DNA of 5,856 nt from Pyrodictiaceae archaeon (GTDB lineage: Archaea > Thermoproteota > Thermoprotei_A > Sulfolobales > Pyrodictiaceae). The position numbers and the translations under genes are program-made. The notes under the pieces were generated by a model. The model ran no database searches, was not told where the DNA came from, and saw only the letters and a list, made by a program, of their open reading frames with translations. Below are positions 5,821 through 5,856 of this stretch, in pieces. Position 1 is the first letter of the stretch; each line of letters opens with the position of its first letter. The DNA lies in assembly GCA_027046525.1 (NCBI GenBank), contig JALTYD010000032.1, positions 1 through 5,856 on the forward strand, written 5' to 3'.

Positions 5821-5856
5821 TGTTTTACTTGTTTCAGATAATATTAAGTAGTATGC

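Overview
The window looks like ordinary chromosomal DNA from a hyperthermophilic archaeon, most likely a crenarchaeon of the Desulfurococcales type; the exact genus cannot be named from sequence alone. The reasons are: TTG and GTG starts alongside ATG; AGGTG/GGAG/GGGGA-type ribosome sites; heavy use of ATA (Ile), AGA/AGG (Arg) and CTA (Leu) codons; short AT-rich TATA-like elements and oligo-T runs instead of bacterial -35/-10 promoters and hairpin-U terminators; and protein families common in thermophilic archaea. Sampled lines give roughly 40-50% G+C. The tetramer CTAG is strikingly frequent (about 105-110 copies by eye count).

Layout: one very small gene lies on the + strand at the left edge (10-165), an eight-cysteine zinc-finger protein of 51 residues. 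It converges on, and overlaps by 8 bp, a large minus-strand gene (158-2161) for a membrane cytochrome b / iron-sulfur / double-CCG-domain oxidoreductase of the FadF/EMO (ETF:quinone oxidoreductase-like, HdrD-related) family. The other four genes are also on the minus strand: a divergent CofE-family (F420 gamma-glutamyl ligase-like) protein (2269-3186), a DUF72/YecE protein (3309-4028), a 12-helix major facilitator transporter (4046-5212), and a small four-helix histidine-containing membrane protein resembling the CopD/HemJ group (5340-5792).

How they work together: only the transporter and the DUF72 gene are close enough (17 bp) to suggest co-transcription. The other minus-strand genes are separated by 101-127 bp gaps that hold candidate promoters and T-rich termination sites, so they are probably separate units. 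There is a loose redox theme (quinone-linked oxidoreductase, deazaflavin-type ligase homologue, possible heme membrane protein) but no obvious pathway cluster. No mobile element, CRISPR array, tRNA or rRNA was found. I do not see a convincing new multi-gene system. The points most worth following up are the zinc micro-protein, the shared-palindrome double stop, the missing cluster cysteine in the first CCG domain, the altered active-site region of the CofE homologue and the CTAG excess.
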